Assembly (NCBI RefSeq): GCF_017876155.1
Contig: NZ_JAGINP010000032.1
Location: 29,229 to 93,228 of the forward strand
Source of the DNA: Azospirillum rugosum
GTDB taxonomy: Bacteria > Pseudomonadota > Alphaproteobacteria > Azospirillales > Azospirillaceae
DNA length: 64,000 nucleotides
Direction: 5' to 3'
Shown here: one piece after another, positions 22,876 to 31,763 of the stretch
Layout: each line of letters starts with the position of its first letter
Numbering within the stretch: the stretch's first letter is position 1
Position numbers and translations under genes: made by a program
The notes under the pieces: generated by a model
Told to the model about the DNA's origin: nothing
The model's database searches: none
Seen by the model: only the letters and a program-made list of their open reading frames with translations

Positions 22876-25494
22876 TCACGCCGCGGTCGACCGGCGCACC
22901 CGCTTGCAGGACAGGGCGGCGGCCAGGGCGCGTTCCAACTCCGCGCGCCCATAGGGCTTGGCGAGACTGACGCACTCCATCCCGTTGCCGCGCAGTCCGT
23001 CGTCGGCGCGGTCGGCGTAGCCGGTCGCCAGGATGACCGCGATGCCGGGGATTCGCTCCCGCACCAGCTTGGCGAGGACCAGCCCGTCCATGCCCGGCAG
23101 GCCGAGGTCGGTGACCAGAACGTCGAAGCTCTCCCCACCCTCCAGGCAGTGCAAAGCCTCCGTCCCGTCGCCGGCCTCGGTCACCGCGTGGCCCAGGTCG
23201 GCCAGCGTGGCGGCGGCGACCATGCGGACCAGCGCGTCGTCCTCGACCAGCAGGATGCGCAGGCTGGGCGCAACGTTCGCTGGGGCTGCCGTCTCCTTCC
23301 GGTCCATTGGTTTTGGATGGGGCAGGATGTCGCGGATCATGGCCGCAAGCTCCGTCTCGCGGTAGGGCTTGGGCAGCAGCGGGTGCGACTCCTCAAGCCC
23401 GTGCTCCTGCGCCAGGGCCTGCGCGGTGTAGCCGGAGGTCAGCAGCACGCCGATCTCCGGACGCAGCCGCCGCGCCTCCCGCGCCAGCGCGACGCCGCTC
23501 ATGCCGTTGGGCATGACCACGTCGCTGAACAGCGCGTCGATCCGCTGGCCGCCCTGGAGGATGGCGACCGCGGAGGGGCCGTCCGGCGCCGTCACGACCA
23601 CATAGCCGAGGTCGCGCAGGCTGCGCGCCGCCAGGGCCCGGACATCGTCGTCGTCGTCCACCACCAGCACGACCTCTCCCTTTCCGGCCAGGGGATCGGA
23701 CCGGAACAGCGACGCGTCGGAGACGGCCGCCCGTTCCATGGTCTGGGGCAGCAGCAGGGTCACCGTGGTGCCTTCGCCTACCGCGCTCTCGATCTGCGCC
23801 TGCCCCCCGGACTGGCGGGCGAAGCCGTAGATCTGCGACAGGCCCAGGCCGCTGCCCTTGCCGACGTCCTTGGTGGTGAAGAAGGGCTCGAACACGTGGG
23901 GCAGGATGTCGGGCGGAATGCCGGCGCCGGTGTCCGCCACCACGACGGCGACATAGTCGCCCGGCCCCAGTTCCCCGGCCGCCCCTCCGGCCAAGGCATC
24001 CAGGCGGACGTTCCGCGTCGCGATCGTCAGGCGCCCGCCGTCGGGCATGGCGTCGCGCGCGTTGACCGCCAGGTTCAGCAGCGCCGTCTCGCACTGGTTC
24101 GGGTCGATGCGGCAGTGGGCAAGGTCCGGGGCGAGGCGCAGGTCGACGGCGATGCGCTCCCCCACCGCCCGCTGCACCAGCGGCACCAGGCCGGAGACCA
24201 GCCGGTTCACGTCCACGACCTGCGGGCGCAGCGCCTGCCGCCGCGCGAAGGCGAGCAGGTGCTGGGTCAGCCGCTCGCCCCGCGCCGCCGCGGCCAGGGC
24301 GGTGGCGGCCATGCCGCGCACCTCGTCCGGGTTGTCCGCCCGCCGTTCGATCAGGCCGAGGTTGCCGACGATGACCGTCAGCAGGTTGTTGAAGTCGTGC
24401 GCCACCCCGCCGGTCAGCTGGCCGATGGCCTCCAGCTTCTGGCTTTGCCGCAGGGCGGCTTCGGCCGCTTCGCGGCGCTCCGCCTCTTCCGCCCACTGGG
24501 CGGTGGCGCGCTGCTCCCGGACGGTCTGGCGCAGCGCCAGCCACGTCGTGGCGAACAGGCCGGCCGCCGCCGCGAGGAAGACGGCCCCGTAGATGGCAAG
24601 GCTTCCGGCCCATTCGCGCAGGATCGAACCATAGGTCACGCCGGCGGCGATGTGCAGCGGATAGGTCCCGATGCGCTGCACGCTGACGAGCCGCTGCACG
24701 CCGTCCAGCTGGGACGTCACCCAGATCGGGCGCCCGAACTCGCCGTTGCGGACCGCCGTCATCACGGCGCTGTCCGGGGTCAGCCGCATGCCCGGCTGCG
24801 GCGGGTTGGGGTAGCGGACGACCACCATCCCGTCGTCGCGCGTCATGGTGACGGCGACGTCCTGCCCGGCCCCCGCGATGCGCCGGTAGACGTCGGTGAA
24901 GTAGGAATGCGCGATGGAGACGGAGACGACGCCGCTGAACCCGGCGTCCGGACCGGTGCGGCGCCGGCTGATGTTGAAGAAGGTCTCGGCGGTGAGGACG
25001 CCCTGCATCGATTCGGTGACGAACAGCCCTCCGTCACCGCGGCGATGGGCCTGGAAATAGGGACGGCCGGCGGCGCTGACGCCCTGCGGCACGGGGTAGA
25101 AACGGTTGCTGACCAGCGGCGCGCCCTGGTCGTCCAGGACCCAGGCCGCCTGGATCTGGGCGATGCCTGTGCTCATCGCCTTCAGGCGTTCGTGCAGGGC
25201 CTGCTGGTCGGCGCGGATCGTGGCGGCGTCCAGGCCGTGCGTGACGTCGTCGATGCGCCCCAGCAGCGCCTCGTTGGTTTCGAAAACCTTCTGGGCGTGC
25301 TCGTGGACGATGCCGGCGAGCTTCTCGGCACGGTCGGCGGCGTGGTCCATGGCGTCCTGGTAGCTCTTCCAGGCCGCCCCGGCGAACGTCAGCGCCGGCA
25401 GCAGGACGGACGCGGCAAGCAGCACCTTCAACGACCGGATGCTGCCACCCTGCAAGGGTCGCAAGCGATCGCCGTCGATGGAATTCATTGACAT
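22876..25494 (-). CDS. Hybrid histidine kinase with double receiver
   Basis: An 872-residue membrane sensor. One helix (about 22-42), a periplasmic sensor of double-Cache type (about 45-290), a second helix (296-320), then the kinase: H366 in GGVAHDFNNLL (HisKA), N and G boxes (NLAVNARDAMPDGG; VADTGAGIPPD; GKGSGLGLSQIYGF). Two receivers follow, with D658 (LFSDVVMP) and D796 (LVTDLGLPG). The first has the long DDDDD acidic stretch. The start could be 25545; I prefer the downstream ATG. No partner regulator is adjacent, and inverted repeats flank the gene. It may feed the REC-Hpt/LuxO pair at 4.6-6.8 kb, but nothing shows that directly. Confidence 0.92.
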   Translation of the reverse strand: MSMNSIDGDRLRPLQGGSIRSLKVLLAASVLLPALTFAGAAWKSYQDAMDHAADRAEKLAGIVHEHAQKVFETNEALLGRIDDVTHGLDAATIRADQQALHERLKAMSTGIAQIQAAWVLDDQGAPLVSNRFYPVPQGVSAAGRPYFQAHRRGDGGLFVTESMQGVLTAETFFNISRRRTGPDAGFSGVVSVSIAHSYFTDVYRRIAGAGQDVAVTMTRDDGMVVVRYPNPPQPGMRLTPDSAVMTAVRNGEFGRPIWVTSQLDGVQRLVSVQRIGTYPLHIAAGVTYGSILREWAGSLAIYGAVFLAAAAGLFATTWLALRQTVREQRATAQWAEEAERREAAEAALRQSQKLEAIGQLTGGVAHDFNNLLTVIVGNLGLIERRADNPDEVRGMAATALAAAARGERLTQHLLAFARRQALRPQVVDVNRLVSGLVPLVQRAVGERIAVDLRLAPDLAHCRIDPNQCETALLNLAVNARDAMPDGGRLTIATRNVRLDALAGGAAGELGPGDYVAVVVADTGAGIPPDILPHVFEPFFTTKDVGKGSGLGLSQIYGFARQSGGQAQIESAVGEGTTVTLLLPQTMERAAVSDASLFRSDPLAGKGEVVLVVDDDDDVRALAARSLRDLGYVVVTAPDGPSAVAILQGGQRIDALFSDVVMPNGMSGVALAREARRLRPEIGVLLTSGYTAQALAQEHGLEESHPLLPKPYRETELAAMIRDILPHPKPMDRKETAAPANVAPSLRILLVEDDALVRMVAAATLADLGHAVTEAGDGTEALHCLEGGESFDVLVTDLGLPGMDGLVLAKLVRERIPGIAVILATGYADRADDGLRGNGMECVSLAKPYGRAELERALAAALSCKRVRRSTAA

Positions 25495-25679
25495 CCGTGC
25501 CCGTGCCTTTGCCCGACCGGCCCGATGGCGAAGCGCATCGGGCAAGGTAGCCGCCTCCGGAACCGGTGGAACGCGGCTTCCCGCCAGCCGCTACAATGAT
25601 TTGGGTTGGACACGAAACCAATATCACCTTCGGCCGTAGCACTTAGGGTAGGGCGATTGCATTTGGAGAGCATGTTCCT

Positions 25680-25800
25680 TTCATGGGACATCCGTCATCC
25701 CCGCGAAGGCGCTAAAGTATGCACACCTTTCACAAGCCATTGATTGGAACGGGTTTTTCTTCGTCATCCCAGCGAAGGCTCTACGGCATTCACATATCTC
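25680..25800. repeat. Dispersed repeat (family C), left block
   Basis: Two copies containing CGTCATCCC(C/A)GCGAAGG followed by TATGCACAC or GCATTCACATATC. The matching inverted copies (GATGTGTGAATGCCGTAG, GATGTGTGCATACCGTAG) are at 26040-26290. Confidence 0.7.
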
Positions 25801-25850
25801 GCAGGCGCGTTTCGCATTCGCAGCAGGATATGTATGCCAGGAGGCGAGTA

Positions 25851-26014
25851 GCCCCTCTCCCTTGAGGGGAGAGGGGTTGGGGTGAGGGTGGCAGCCGGCC
25901 TCGGCCGGCCAGAAGCTTCATGGTTGCTCAACCTTAAAAGACTCGTTTCCGGGCTGCCGCCCGTAAGCGACCCCTCACCCCAACCCCTCTCCCCCAAGGG
26001 GAGAGGGGCTTTTT
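25851..26014. repeat. Pair of family B palindromes in inverted orientation
   Basis: Left: CCCCTCTCCCTTGAGGGGAG from 25852; right: CCCCTCTCCCCCAAGGGGAG ending at 26010 followed by GGGGCTTTTT. Between them GGCAGCCGGCC / GGGCTGCCGCCCG segments repeat the family layout. Confidence 0.85.
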
Positions 26015-26039
26015 CTTTGCTGATCAATGCACTACCGCA

Positions 26040-26290
26040 TCCACGAGATGTGTGAATGCCGTAGCGCGAAGGCTGGGATCCAGAACGTTAACGCTAAGCG
26101 CTTGATACAGCTGAATTCCCGCCTCTCGCGCTGGCGAAGCCAGCGCTGACGGCGTCAGGCGGACCAAAGGTCCGCTGAGAGCCTTCGCGGGAATGACGGA
26201 GAAAGGTCCTTTCCGGTCCGTTAGACCAAGATGTGTGCATACCGTAGCACCTGCGCGGGGATGACGATGGTCGTACGGATGGATTCCTAC
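26040..26290. repeat. Dispersed repeat (family C), right block
   Basis: Contains GATGTGTGAATGCCGTAG at about 26047 and GATGTGTGCATACCGTAG at about 26229, GGCTGGGATCC, and a hairpin GCGCTGGCGAAGCCAGCGC. It ends with GGGGATGACGATGG, the inverse of the left block. Confidence 0.7.
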
Positions 26291-26524
26291 CTCCAAATGC
26301 GATTACCCTGCCCCGCCCTGTTGCCTCATGCCCTCGAATTTTGTAGGATATAAAACCTATGTAGCCGGGAGGGCGCCGCTATGAAACATCATCGTCGCTC
26401 ATGTTTCATAACGTTTCACAGCGTTTCATTCCATCGCATCCCGCGCAGCGCGCAGGCGGGCATGACAATGGTCCTACGCCGGGAGTCCGGACTCCAGGCG
26501 CGATGGTCCTGGCGCTTAGGGGCG

Positions 26525-27826
26525 TCAGCGCCGCTCCGGGTCGAAGCGCTTTTTCAATCCCTGCCAGCAGCGGAAATACTCGTGCTGCAACTGCGCCGCT
26601 TCCAGCGCGTAGCGGGTCGGGCGGATGACGGCGCGGGTTTCCACCATGAAGGCCATGGTGTCGGCAATGTGGTGCGGCCGGGTCGTGTCGGATGCCGACG
26701 CCTTCTCGAAGGTCTCCGCGTCCGGGCCGTGGCCGCTCATGCAATTGTGCAAGCTGGCGCCGCCGGGCAGGAATCCCTCCTCCTTGGCGTCGTAGACGCC
26801 ATGGATCAGGCCCATGAACTCGCTGGCGATGTTGCGGTGAAACCAGGGCGGCCGGAAGGTGTCCTCCGCGGTCAGCCAGCGCGGCGGGAAAATCAGGAAA
26901 TCGATGTTGTCCACGCCCGGCGTGTCGCTCGGCGAATGCAGGACCAGGAAGATCGACGGGTCGGGGTGGTCGAAGCTGATCGAGCCGACGGCGTTGAAGC
27001 GGCGCAGGTCGTATTTGCAGGGCGCGCAGTTGCCGTGCCAGGCGACGACGTCCAGCGGCGAATGGCCGATCGCCGCCGTCCACAGGTTGCCCATGAACTT
27101 GGCGACCAGCGTGAAATCGCCCTCCCGGTCCTCGTACCAGGCGGTCGGCGTCAGGAAATCGCGCGGGTTGGCGAGCCCGTTGGACCCGATGGGGCCGAGG
27201 TCCGGCAGGCGCAGCGGCGCGCCGTAATTCTCGCAGACATAGCCGCGGGCCTCCCCGTCCGGCAGCTCAACCCGGAAGCGGACGCCGCGGGGGATGACCG
27301 CGATCTCCTGCGGCTCGACCTCCAGCCGGCCGAGTTCGGTGGCGAGGAGCAGCCGCCCCATCTGCGGCACGATCAGCATCTCGCCGTCGGCGTTGCTGAA
27401 GAAGCGCCCATCCATGGACCGGTTGGCGGCGTAGAGGTGGAGGCCGCAGCCGCTCTGCGCCGCCGGGTCGCCGTTGCCGGCCATGGTGACGAGCCCGTCC
27501 AGAAAATCGGCCGGCCGGTCGGGCATGGGCAGCGGGTCCCAGCGCAGCTGGTTGGGCGGCGTCGGCACCTCGTCGAAGCGGCTGAGGAGTTGCGCATTGT
27601 CCATGGGCTGGAAGGGCTGGTGCATGACCGCCGGGCGGATGCGGTACAGCCAGCTGCGGCGGTTGTGGGCGCGCGGGGCGGTGAAGGCGGTGCCGGACAG
27701 CTGCTCCGCATACAGGCCGTAGGGCGGGCGCTGGGGCGAGTTGCGCCCGACCGGCAGCGCGCCGGGCAGGGCCTCCGTCGCGAACTCGTTCCCGAATCCC
27801 GAATTGTAGGTGAGATCGTCGTTCAT
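26525..27826 (-). CDS. hmgA: Homogentisate 1,2-dioxygenase
   Basis: A 433-residue enzyme of normal length for the family. It opens the aromatic ring of homogentisate to maleylacetoacetate in tyrosine and phenylalanine degradation, using Fe(II). Iron-ligand regions are visible: PPWFHRNIASEFMGLIHG (His and Glu) and HNCMSGHGPDAETF (His). The family start LTYNSGFGNEFATEALPGAL is intact. It follows the Rieske gene by 15 nt and the hppD gene beyond, so these three genes form one operon that performs two consecutive steps of tyrosine breakdown. Fumarylacetoacetase and maleylacetoacetate isomerase are not in the window. Confidence 0.97.
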   Translation of the reverse strand: MNDDLTYNSGFGNEFATEALPGALPVGRNSPQRPPYGLYAEQLSGTAFTAPRAHNRRSWLYRIRPAVMHQPFQPMDNAQLLSRFDEVPTPPNQLRWDPLPMPDRPADFLDGLVTMAGNGDPAAQSGCGLHLYAANRSMDGRFFSNADGEMLIVPQMGRLLLATELGRLEVEPQEIAVIPRGVRFRVELPDGEARGYVCENYGAPLRLPDLGPIGSNGLANPRDFLTPTAWYEDREGDFTLVAKFMGNLWTAAIGHSPLDVVAWHGNCAPCKYDLRRFNAVGSISFDHPDPSIFLVLHSPSDTPGVDNIDFLIFPPRWLTAEDTFRPPWFHRNIASEFMGLIHGVYDAKEEGFLPGGASLHNCMSGHGPDAETFEKASASDTTRPHHIADTMAFMVETRAVIRPTRYALEAAQLQHEYFRCWQGLKKRFDPERR

Positions 27827-27841
27827 GCTGGCGTTTCCCCC

Positions 27842-28192
27842 TTATCCCCCGACACGCACCACCCCGTCGTCCCCCACGGCGACCGGCACCGGCGTCAGGC
27901 GGCAATCGGCCTCGACCGGGCCGCCGAGTGCGCGGCCGTCCTCCACCGCGAACTCCGCCTGATGGTTCGAGCAGACGAGCCGCGCGCCGTCGGCGCTGAC
28001 GACGGAGCCGCCGCGGTAGGTCAACGGCAGCCAAACATGCGGGCAGGCGTTGACGTAGGCGCGGACACCCCCGCCGCGGCGCAGGACCAGCATGGAGAAG
28101 ACCCGCCGCCCCTCGCCGAAGCGGAACTCCCGCGCGTCGCCGTCCGGGAGTTCGTCCAGGCGGCAAAGCACCGTGCCAGTTGCCGGCACCAT
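27842..28192 (-). CDS. Rieske [2Fe-2S] protein in the homogentisate operon
   Basis: A 116-residue protein with the Rieske cluster ligands C50 and H52 (NACPHVWLPL) and C74 and H77 (VCSNHQAEF), spaced 21 residues apart, and no catalytic domain, so it is a ferredoxin-like electron carrier or regulatory subunit. Its ATG lies 5 nt after the hppD stop, so it is co-translated. It sits between hppD and hmgA. Neither dioxygenase needs a Rieske reductase in well-studied systems, so its function here is an open question; it may keep the enzyme iron reduced or serve an unlinked oxygenase. Confidence 0.9.
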   Translation of the reverse strand: MVPATGTVLCRLDELPDGDAREFRFGEGRRVFSMLVLRRGGGVRAYVNACPHVWLPLTYRGGSVVSADGARLVCSNHQAEFAVEDGRALGGPVEADCRLTPVPVAVGDDGVVRVGG

Positions 28193-28197
28193 CGCCG

Positions 28198-29322
28198 TCA
28201 GGCGTCCGGCCCGATGACTCCGCGCTGGAGCTGGTCGGCCTCGATGCTTTCGAACAGGGCGCGGAAATTGCCCTCGCCGAAGCCCTCGTCGCCCTTGCGC
28301 TGGATGAACTCGAAGAAGATCGGGCCAATCACGGTCTTGGAGAAGATCTGCAGCAGGACGCGGGCGTGCCCGCCCTCCACCACCCCGCCGCCGTCGATCA
28401 GCAGGCCAAGCTCGCGCAGCCGCTCCAGCGGCTCCCCATGATTGGGCAGGCGTTGGTCGACCATGTCGTAATAGGTGTCCGGCGGGGCCGGCATGAACTC
28501 CTGCCCATTCTCGGCGAGCTTCGACACGGTGTGATAGATGTCGCTGCTTTCCAGCGCGACGTGCTGGATGCCCTCGCCCTTGTAGTCGCGCAGGTATTCC
28601 TCGATCTGGCTTTTGTCGTCGGCGCTCTCGTTGATCGGGATGCGGATCTTGCCGTCGGGGCTGGTCATCGCCTTGGAGAACAGGCCGGTGTGCTTGCCCT
28701 CGATGTCGAAGTAGCGGATCTGGCGGAAGTTGAAGAGCTTTTCGTAGAAGCCCGCCCAGCGCGCCATGTTGCCACGGTGGACATTGTGCGTCAGGTGGTC
28801 GATGGTGTGCAGCCCCACGCCGACGGGCCGCGCCTCGCGCTCCCCGGTCCAGCGGAAATCGACGTCGTAGATGGAGCCGCTGTCGCCGTAGCGGTCCACG
28901 AAATAGAGCAGGCTGCCGCCGATGCCCTCGATGGCCGGGATGTTCAGCTCCATCGGACCGACCGGGTTCGGCACCGGCGTGGCGCCCAGGCTGACCGCGC
29001 GCTCGAAGGCGTGCTTGGCGTCGGCGACGCGGAAGGCCATGGCGCAAGCGCAGGGCCCATGCGCCTGGGCGAAGCGGCGGGCGAAGCTGTCGGGCTCGGC
29101 GTTGACGATGAAGTTGATGTCGCCCTGGCGGTACAGCGTCACGTCCTTCGAGCGATGCTTGGCGACCGCCTGGAAACCCATGGTCTCGAACAGCGCGCCC
29201 AGCTTTTCCGGCTCCGTCGATGCGTACTCGACGAACTCGAACCCGTCGGTGCCCATGGGGTTCTCATCGGTGATCCGCGCCCGCGCGGCCGTGCTGAACG
29301 TCCTCGTGCTGGAAGTCGTCAT
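28198..29322 (-). CDS. hppD: 4-Hydroxyphenylpyruvate dioxygenase
   Basis: A 374-residue VOC-fold enzyme that converts 4-hydroxyphenylpyruvate to homogentisate. The iron-binding positions are visible: H176 in IDHLTHNVHRG, the His in GIQHVALESSDI, and the Glu in IFFEFIQRKGDEGFGEGN, whose continuation GNFRALFESIE is the conserved C-terminal helix. It heads the hppD-Rieske-hmgA operon. The first 22 residues (up to MGTDGFEFVEYAS) are not conserved in the family, so translation might begin at that second Met instead. Confidence 0.96.
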   Translation of the reverse strand: MTTSSTRTFSTAARARITDENPMGTDGFEFVEYASTEPEKLGALFETMGFQAVAKHRSKDVTLYRQGDINFIVNAEPDSFARRFAQAHGPCACAMAFRVADAKHAFERAVSLGATPVPNPVGPMELNIPAIEGIGGSLLYFVDRYGDSGSIYDVDFRWTGEREARPVGVGLHTIDHLTHNVHRGNMARWAGFYEKLFNFRQIRYFDIEGKHTGLFSKAMTSPDGKIRIPINESADDKSQIEEYLRDYKGEGIQHVALESSDIYHTVSKLAENGQEFMPAPPDTYYDMVDQRLPNHGEPLERLRELGLLIDGGGVVEGGHARVLLQIFSKTVIGPIFFEFIQRKGDEGFGEGNFRALFESIEADQLQRGVIGPDA

Positions 29323-29421
29323 GGGGTGACCTCTTCACCTCGAATGGGGCGGAATGGTTGCCTCCTTATATAGTTTCAAAACGAACAATTTCCAGTGTCC
29401 AAACGGCCGATGCGCGTCCGG

Positions 29422-30705
29422 TCAGATCCGCGCGCCGGCGATGTGGGCGATCTGCGCGCCGACCTCGTAATAGGCCTCCTTCGCCGCGCGGTGCGTGGCG
29501 GCCTCGGGTGCGGTGACCGGCAGCGGCAGATCGGCTTCGGCGATCGCCCCGGACACCAGCTGCGCAAGGCAGCGGCCGAACACCGTCCCCGGCGCGATGC
29601 CGCGGCCATTGTAGCCGCTGAAGGACACGACGTTGCGCGCCAGCCGGTGGAAGCGCGGCAGGTTGTCGGCGGTCATGCCGATCTTGCCGTACCACTCCGT
29701 CTCGAACCGCACGCCGCGCAGCTGCGGGAACAGCTTGGCCAGCGCCCGCCGGCCCCAGTCGCGGTGGATCGGCAGGCCTGTGCCGCGCAGCGCGCCGACG
29801 CTGCCGAAGACCAGCCGGCCCTGCTGGTCGAAGCGGAAGGAACTCAGCACCTCGCGCGTGTCCCAGGCGCCCTGCCGCTCCGGCAGGATGGAGCGGCGCA
29901 GGTCTTCGCTGAGCGGCGTGGTCGCCATGTTGAAGTAGGGCAGATGGACCAGCTCGGCCCGCACCTCCGGCCAGACGCCGCTGGTGTAGGCGTTGGTCGC
30001 GACGATGACTTGATTGGCGCGGACCGTGCCGCCTGGCGTGCGCAGCCGCCACGCCGTGCCTTCGTCATTGGCCGAGACGACCGGGCTGCCGGTGTGGATC
30101 ACCGCCCCGGCCTTGATGGCCGCGGTCGCGAGCCCGCGGGCGTAGGCCAGCGGCTGGATGGTTCCCGCCCGCAGATCGAGCAGGGATCCGGCGTAGGCCG
30201 TCGTGCCGACCTTGCGCGCCGTCTCCTCCGGGCCGAGAAGCTGGACCGGCGCGCCGCGCTCCTTCCACTGCCGTTCGCGCTCCTGCAACTCCCAGAAGCC
30301 CTGCGGCCCCACCGCGCAGTGCAGGGTGCCGCGGTGCTCCGCCTCGCACGCCATGCCGTGCCGCTGGACGAGGTCGAAGACCACGCTCGGCGCGTTGCCC
30401 AGCAGGTCGAGCAGCCGCTGCCCGTGCACGTCGCCCAGCACCCCGGGAAGCTCGTCGGGCATCACCCACATGCCGGCGTTGACCAGGCCGACGTTGCGGC
30501 CCGACCCGCCGAAGCCGATCTCAACCCCCTCCAGCATCACCACCGAGGCGCCGCCTTCGGCGAGGTGCAGGGCCGCGGACAGGCCGGTGAAGCCGCCGCC
30601 GATGATGGCGACGTCCGCCTCGACGTCGCCGGACAGCGGGGTGGTCGCGGGGGCCGGCGGAGCGGAGCGCTCCCACAGGCCATGGCTGCGCGGATCGTTC
30701 TTCAT
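29422..30705 (-). CDS. FAD-dependent amine oxidase, PuuB/OrdL-like
   Basis: A 427-residue flavoprotein of the DAO superfamily. The FAD-binding motif is DVAIIGGGFTGLSAALHLAEGG near residue 35; later signatures are FGGSGRNVGLVNAG, the motif around SFYNMATTPLSEDL, and WYGKIGMTADNLPRFHR with SGYNGRGIAPGTVFGR at the C-terminus. This layout matches gamma-glutamylputrescine oxidase and related enzymes that oxidise N-substituted amines with O2. The start at MKNDPRSHGLW is preferred over 30 residues of unlike sequence. It is divergent from a LysR regulator, probably its activator. Confidence 0.87.
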   Translation of the reverse strand: MKNDPRSHGLWERSAPPAPATTPLSGDVEADVAIIGGGFTGLSAALHLAEGGASVVMLEGVEIGFGGSGRNVGLVNAGMWVMPDELPGVLGDVHGQRLLDLLGNAPSVVFDLVQRHGMACEAEHRGTLHCAVGPQGFWELQERERQWKERGAPVQLLGPEETARKVGTTAYAGSLLDLRAGTIQPLAYARGLATAAIKAGAVIHTGSPVVSANDEGTAWRLRTPGGTVRANQVIVATNAYTSGVWPEVRAELVHLPYFNMATTPLSEDLRRSILPERQGAWDTREVLSSFRFDQQGRLVFGSVGALRGTGLPIHRDWGRRALAKLFPQLRGVRFETEWYGKIGMTADNLPRFHRLARNVVSFSGYNGRGIAPGTVFGRCLAQLVSGAIAEADLPLPVTAPEAATHRAAKEAYYEVGAQIAHIAGARI

Positions 30706-30863
30706 GGGGGTGGTCCCGGCTTCGGCTGTGTGCGGTCGGCAGCGCAGGTCATGCGCGCCGGGCACAATCGTCGCCCGCGCGCCCCGTTGTTTCAAACGAA
30801 TTCGCCGTGTAACGTCATGACGGATCGGAATGAGTGTGACGGGCAGCGAAGGGGTGGCGTGGC

Positions 30864-31763
30864 GTGGCGATCGTGCGGCGGTTCCTGCCCTCCATGTCCT
30901 TGCTGAGTGCCTTCGAGGCGGCGGCCCGGCACCAGAGCTTCACCGCCGCCGCGGCCGAATTGAACCTCACGCAAAGCGCGGTCAGCCGCCAGATCCGCGC
31001 ACTGGAAGACGTGCTGGGGGCGGAGCTGTTCCTGCGCGAACGCCAGACCGTCCGCCTGACCCTGGCCGGGGAGACCTACGCCCAGCAGGTGCGGGAGGCG
31101 TTGCAGCACATCTCCACGGCCACCCTGAACTTCCGCGCCAACCCGCGCGGCGGCACGCTGAACCTCGCCATCCTGCCGACCTTCGGCACGCGCTGGCTGG
31201 CGCCGCGCCTGCCCGGCTTCGTGGCGGAAAATCCGGGGATCACCGTCAACCTGACTACCCGGCTGGCGCCCTTCGACTTCCAGCTGGAGCAAGTGGACGC
31301 CGCCATCCATTTCGGGGCGCCGGACTGGCCGGGCGCCGAACTCGACCCGCTGATGCGCGAGACGGTGGTGCCGGCCTGCAGCCCTGACCTGCGCGCCCGG
31401 CACCGCTTCCAAAGCCCGGCGGACCTGCTGGCCGCCCCCCTCCTCCACCTCGTCTCCCGGCCCGACGCCTGGGAACGCTGGTTCGCGGCCATGGGCGTGG
31501 CGCCCGACGGCGTGCGCGGCATGCTGATCGACCAGTTCGCCACGGCGGCGCAGGCCGCCACCGCCGGCATGGGCGTGGCCCTGCTGCCCCGCTTCCTGTT
31601 CGAGGCGGAGCTGGCGCGCGGCGACCTGGTCGAGGCGATTCCCGGCGCCGTGGAGAGCGCCGGTCGTTATTACCTCGCTTGGCCGACCCGGCGGGAGAGC
31701 TATCCCCCGCTCCAGGCCTTCCGGCGATGGATCGCGGCCCAAGCGGCGGCGTTGCGGCCTTAA
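30864..31763 (+). CDS. LysR-family regulator, GcvA-like
   Basis: A 299-residue LysR protein. It opens FLPSMSLLSAFEAAARHQSF, then the helix-turn-helix AAAELNLTQSAVSRQIRALE and the wing FLRERQTVRLTLAGETYA. The LPTFGTRWLAPRLPGF and VDAAIHFG phrases are typical of the GcvA/DsdC group that controls amino-acid and amine catabolism. The start is a GTG at 30864; an ATG 30 nt further in is possible. It is divergent from the amine-oxidase gene 158 nt away, so that gene is the likely target. Confidence 0.9.
   Translation: MAIVRRFLPSMSLLSAFEAAARHQSFTAAAAELNLTQSAVSRQIRALEDVLGAELFLRERQTVRLTLAGETYAQQVREALQHISTATLNFRANPRGGTLNLAILPTFGTRWLAPRLPGFVAENPGITVNLTTRLAPFDFQLEQVDAAIHFGAPDWPGAELDPLMRETVVPACSPDLRARHRFQSPADLLAAPLLHLVSRPDAWERWFAAMGVAPDGVRGMLIDQFATAAQAATAGMGVALLPRFLFEAELARGDLVEAIPGAVESAGRYYLAWPTRRESYPPLQAFRRWIAAQAAALRP

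Larger units (their letters stand above)
25495..26524. other. One-kilobase repeat-rich intergenic region
   Basis: No convincing gene. It holds a pair of family B palindromes (25851-26014) and several copies of another repeat containing CGTCATCCC / GGGATGACG and GATGTGTG-type segments (25680-25800, 26040-26290). An open frame on the minus strand at 26024-26296 is made of this repeat and is not a gene. Around 26340-26420 the DNA turns AT-richer and carries a run of ATGTTTCATAACGTTTCACA direct half-sites. Confidence 0.75.

Noticed and set aside
22864..25491. Plus-strand 875-codon frame opposite the histidine kinase
   Set aside because: Antisense shadow without any domain pattern; the kinase on the minus strand has all motifs.
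26024..26296. Open frame of 90 codons on the minus strand
   Set aside because: It is composed of the dispersed repeat in this region and has no protein-like pattern.
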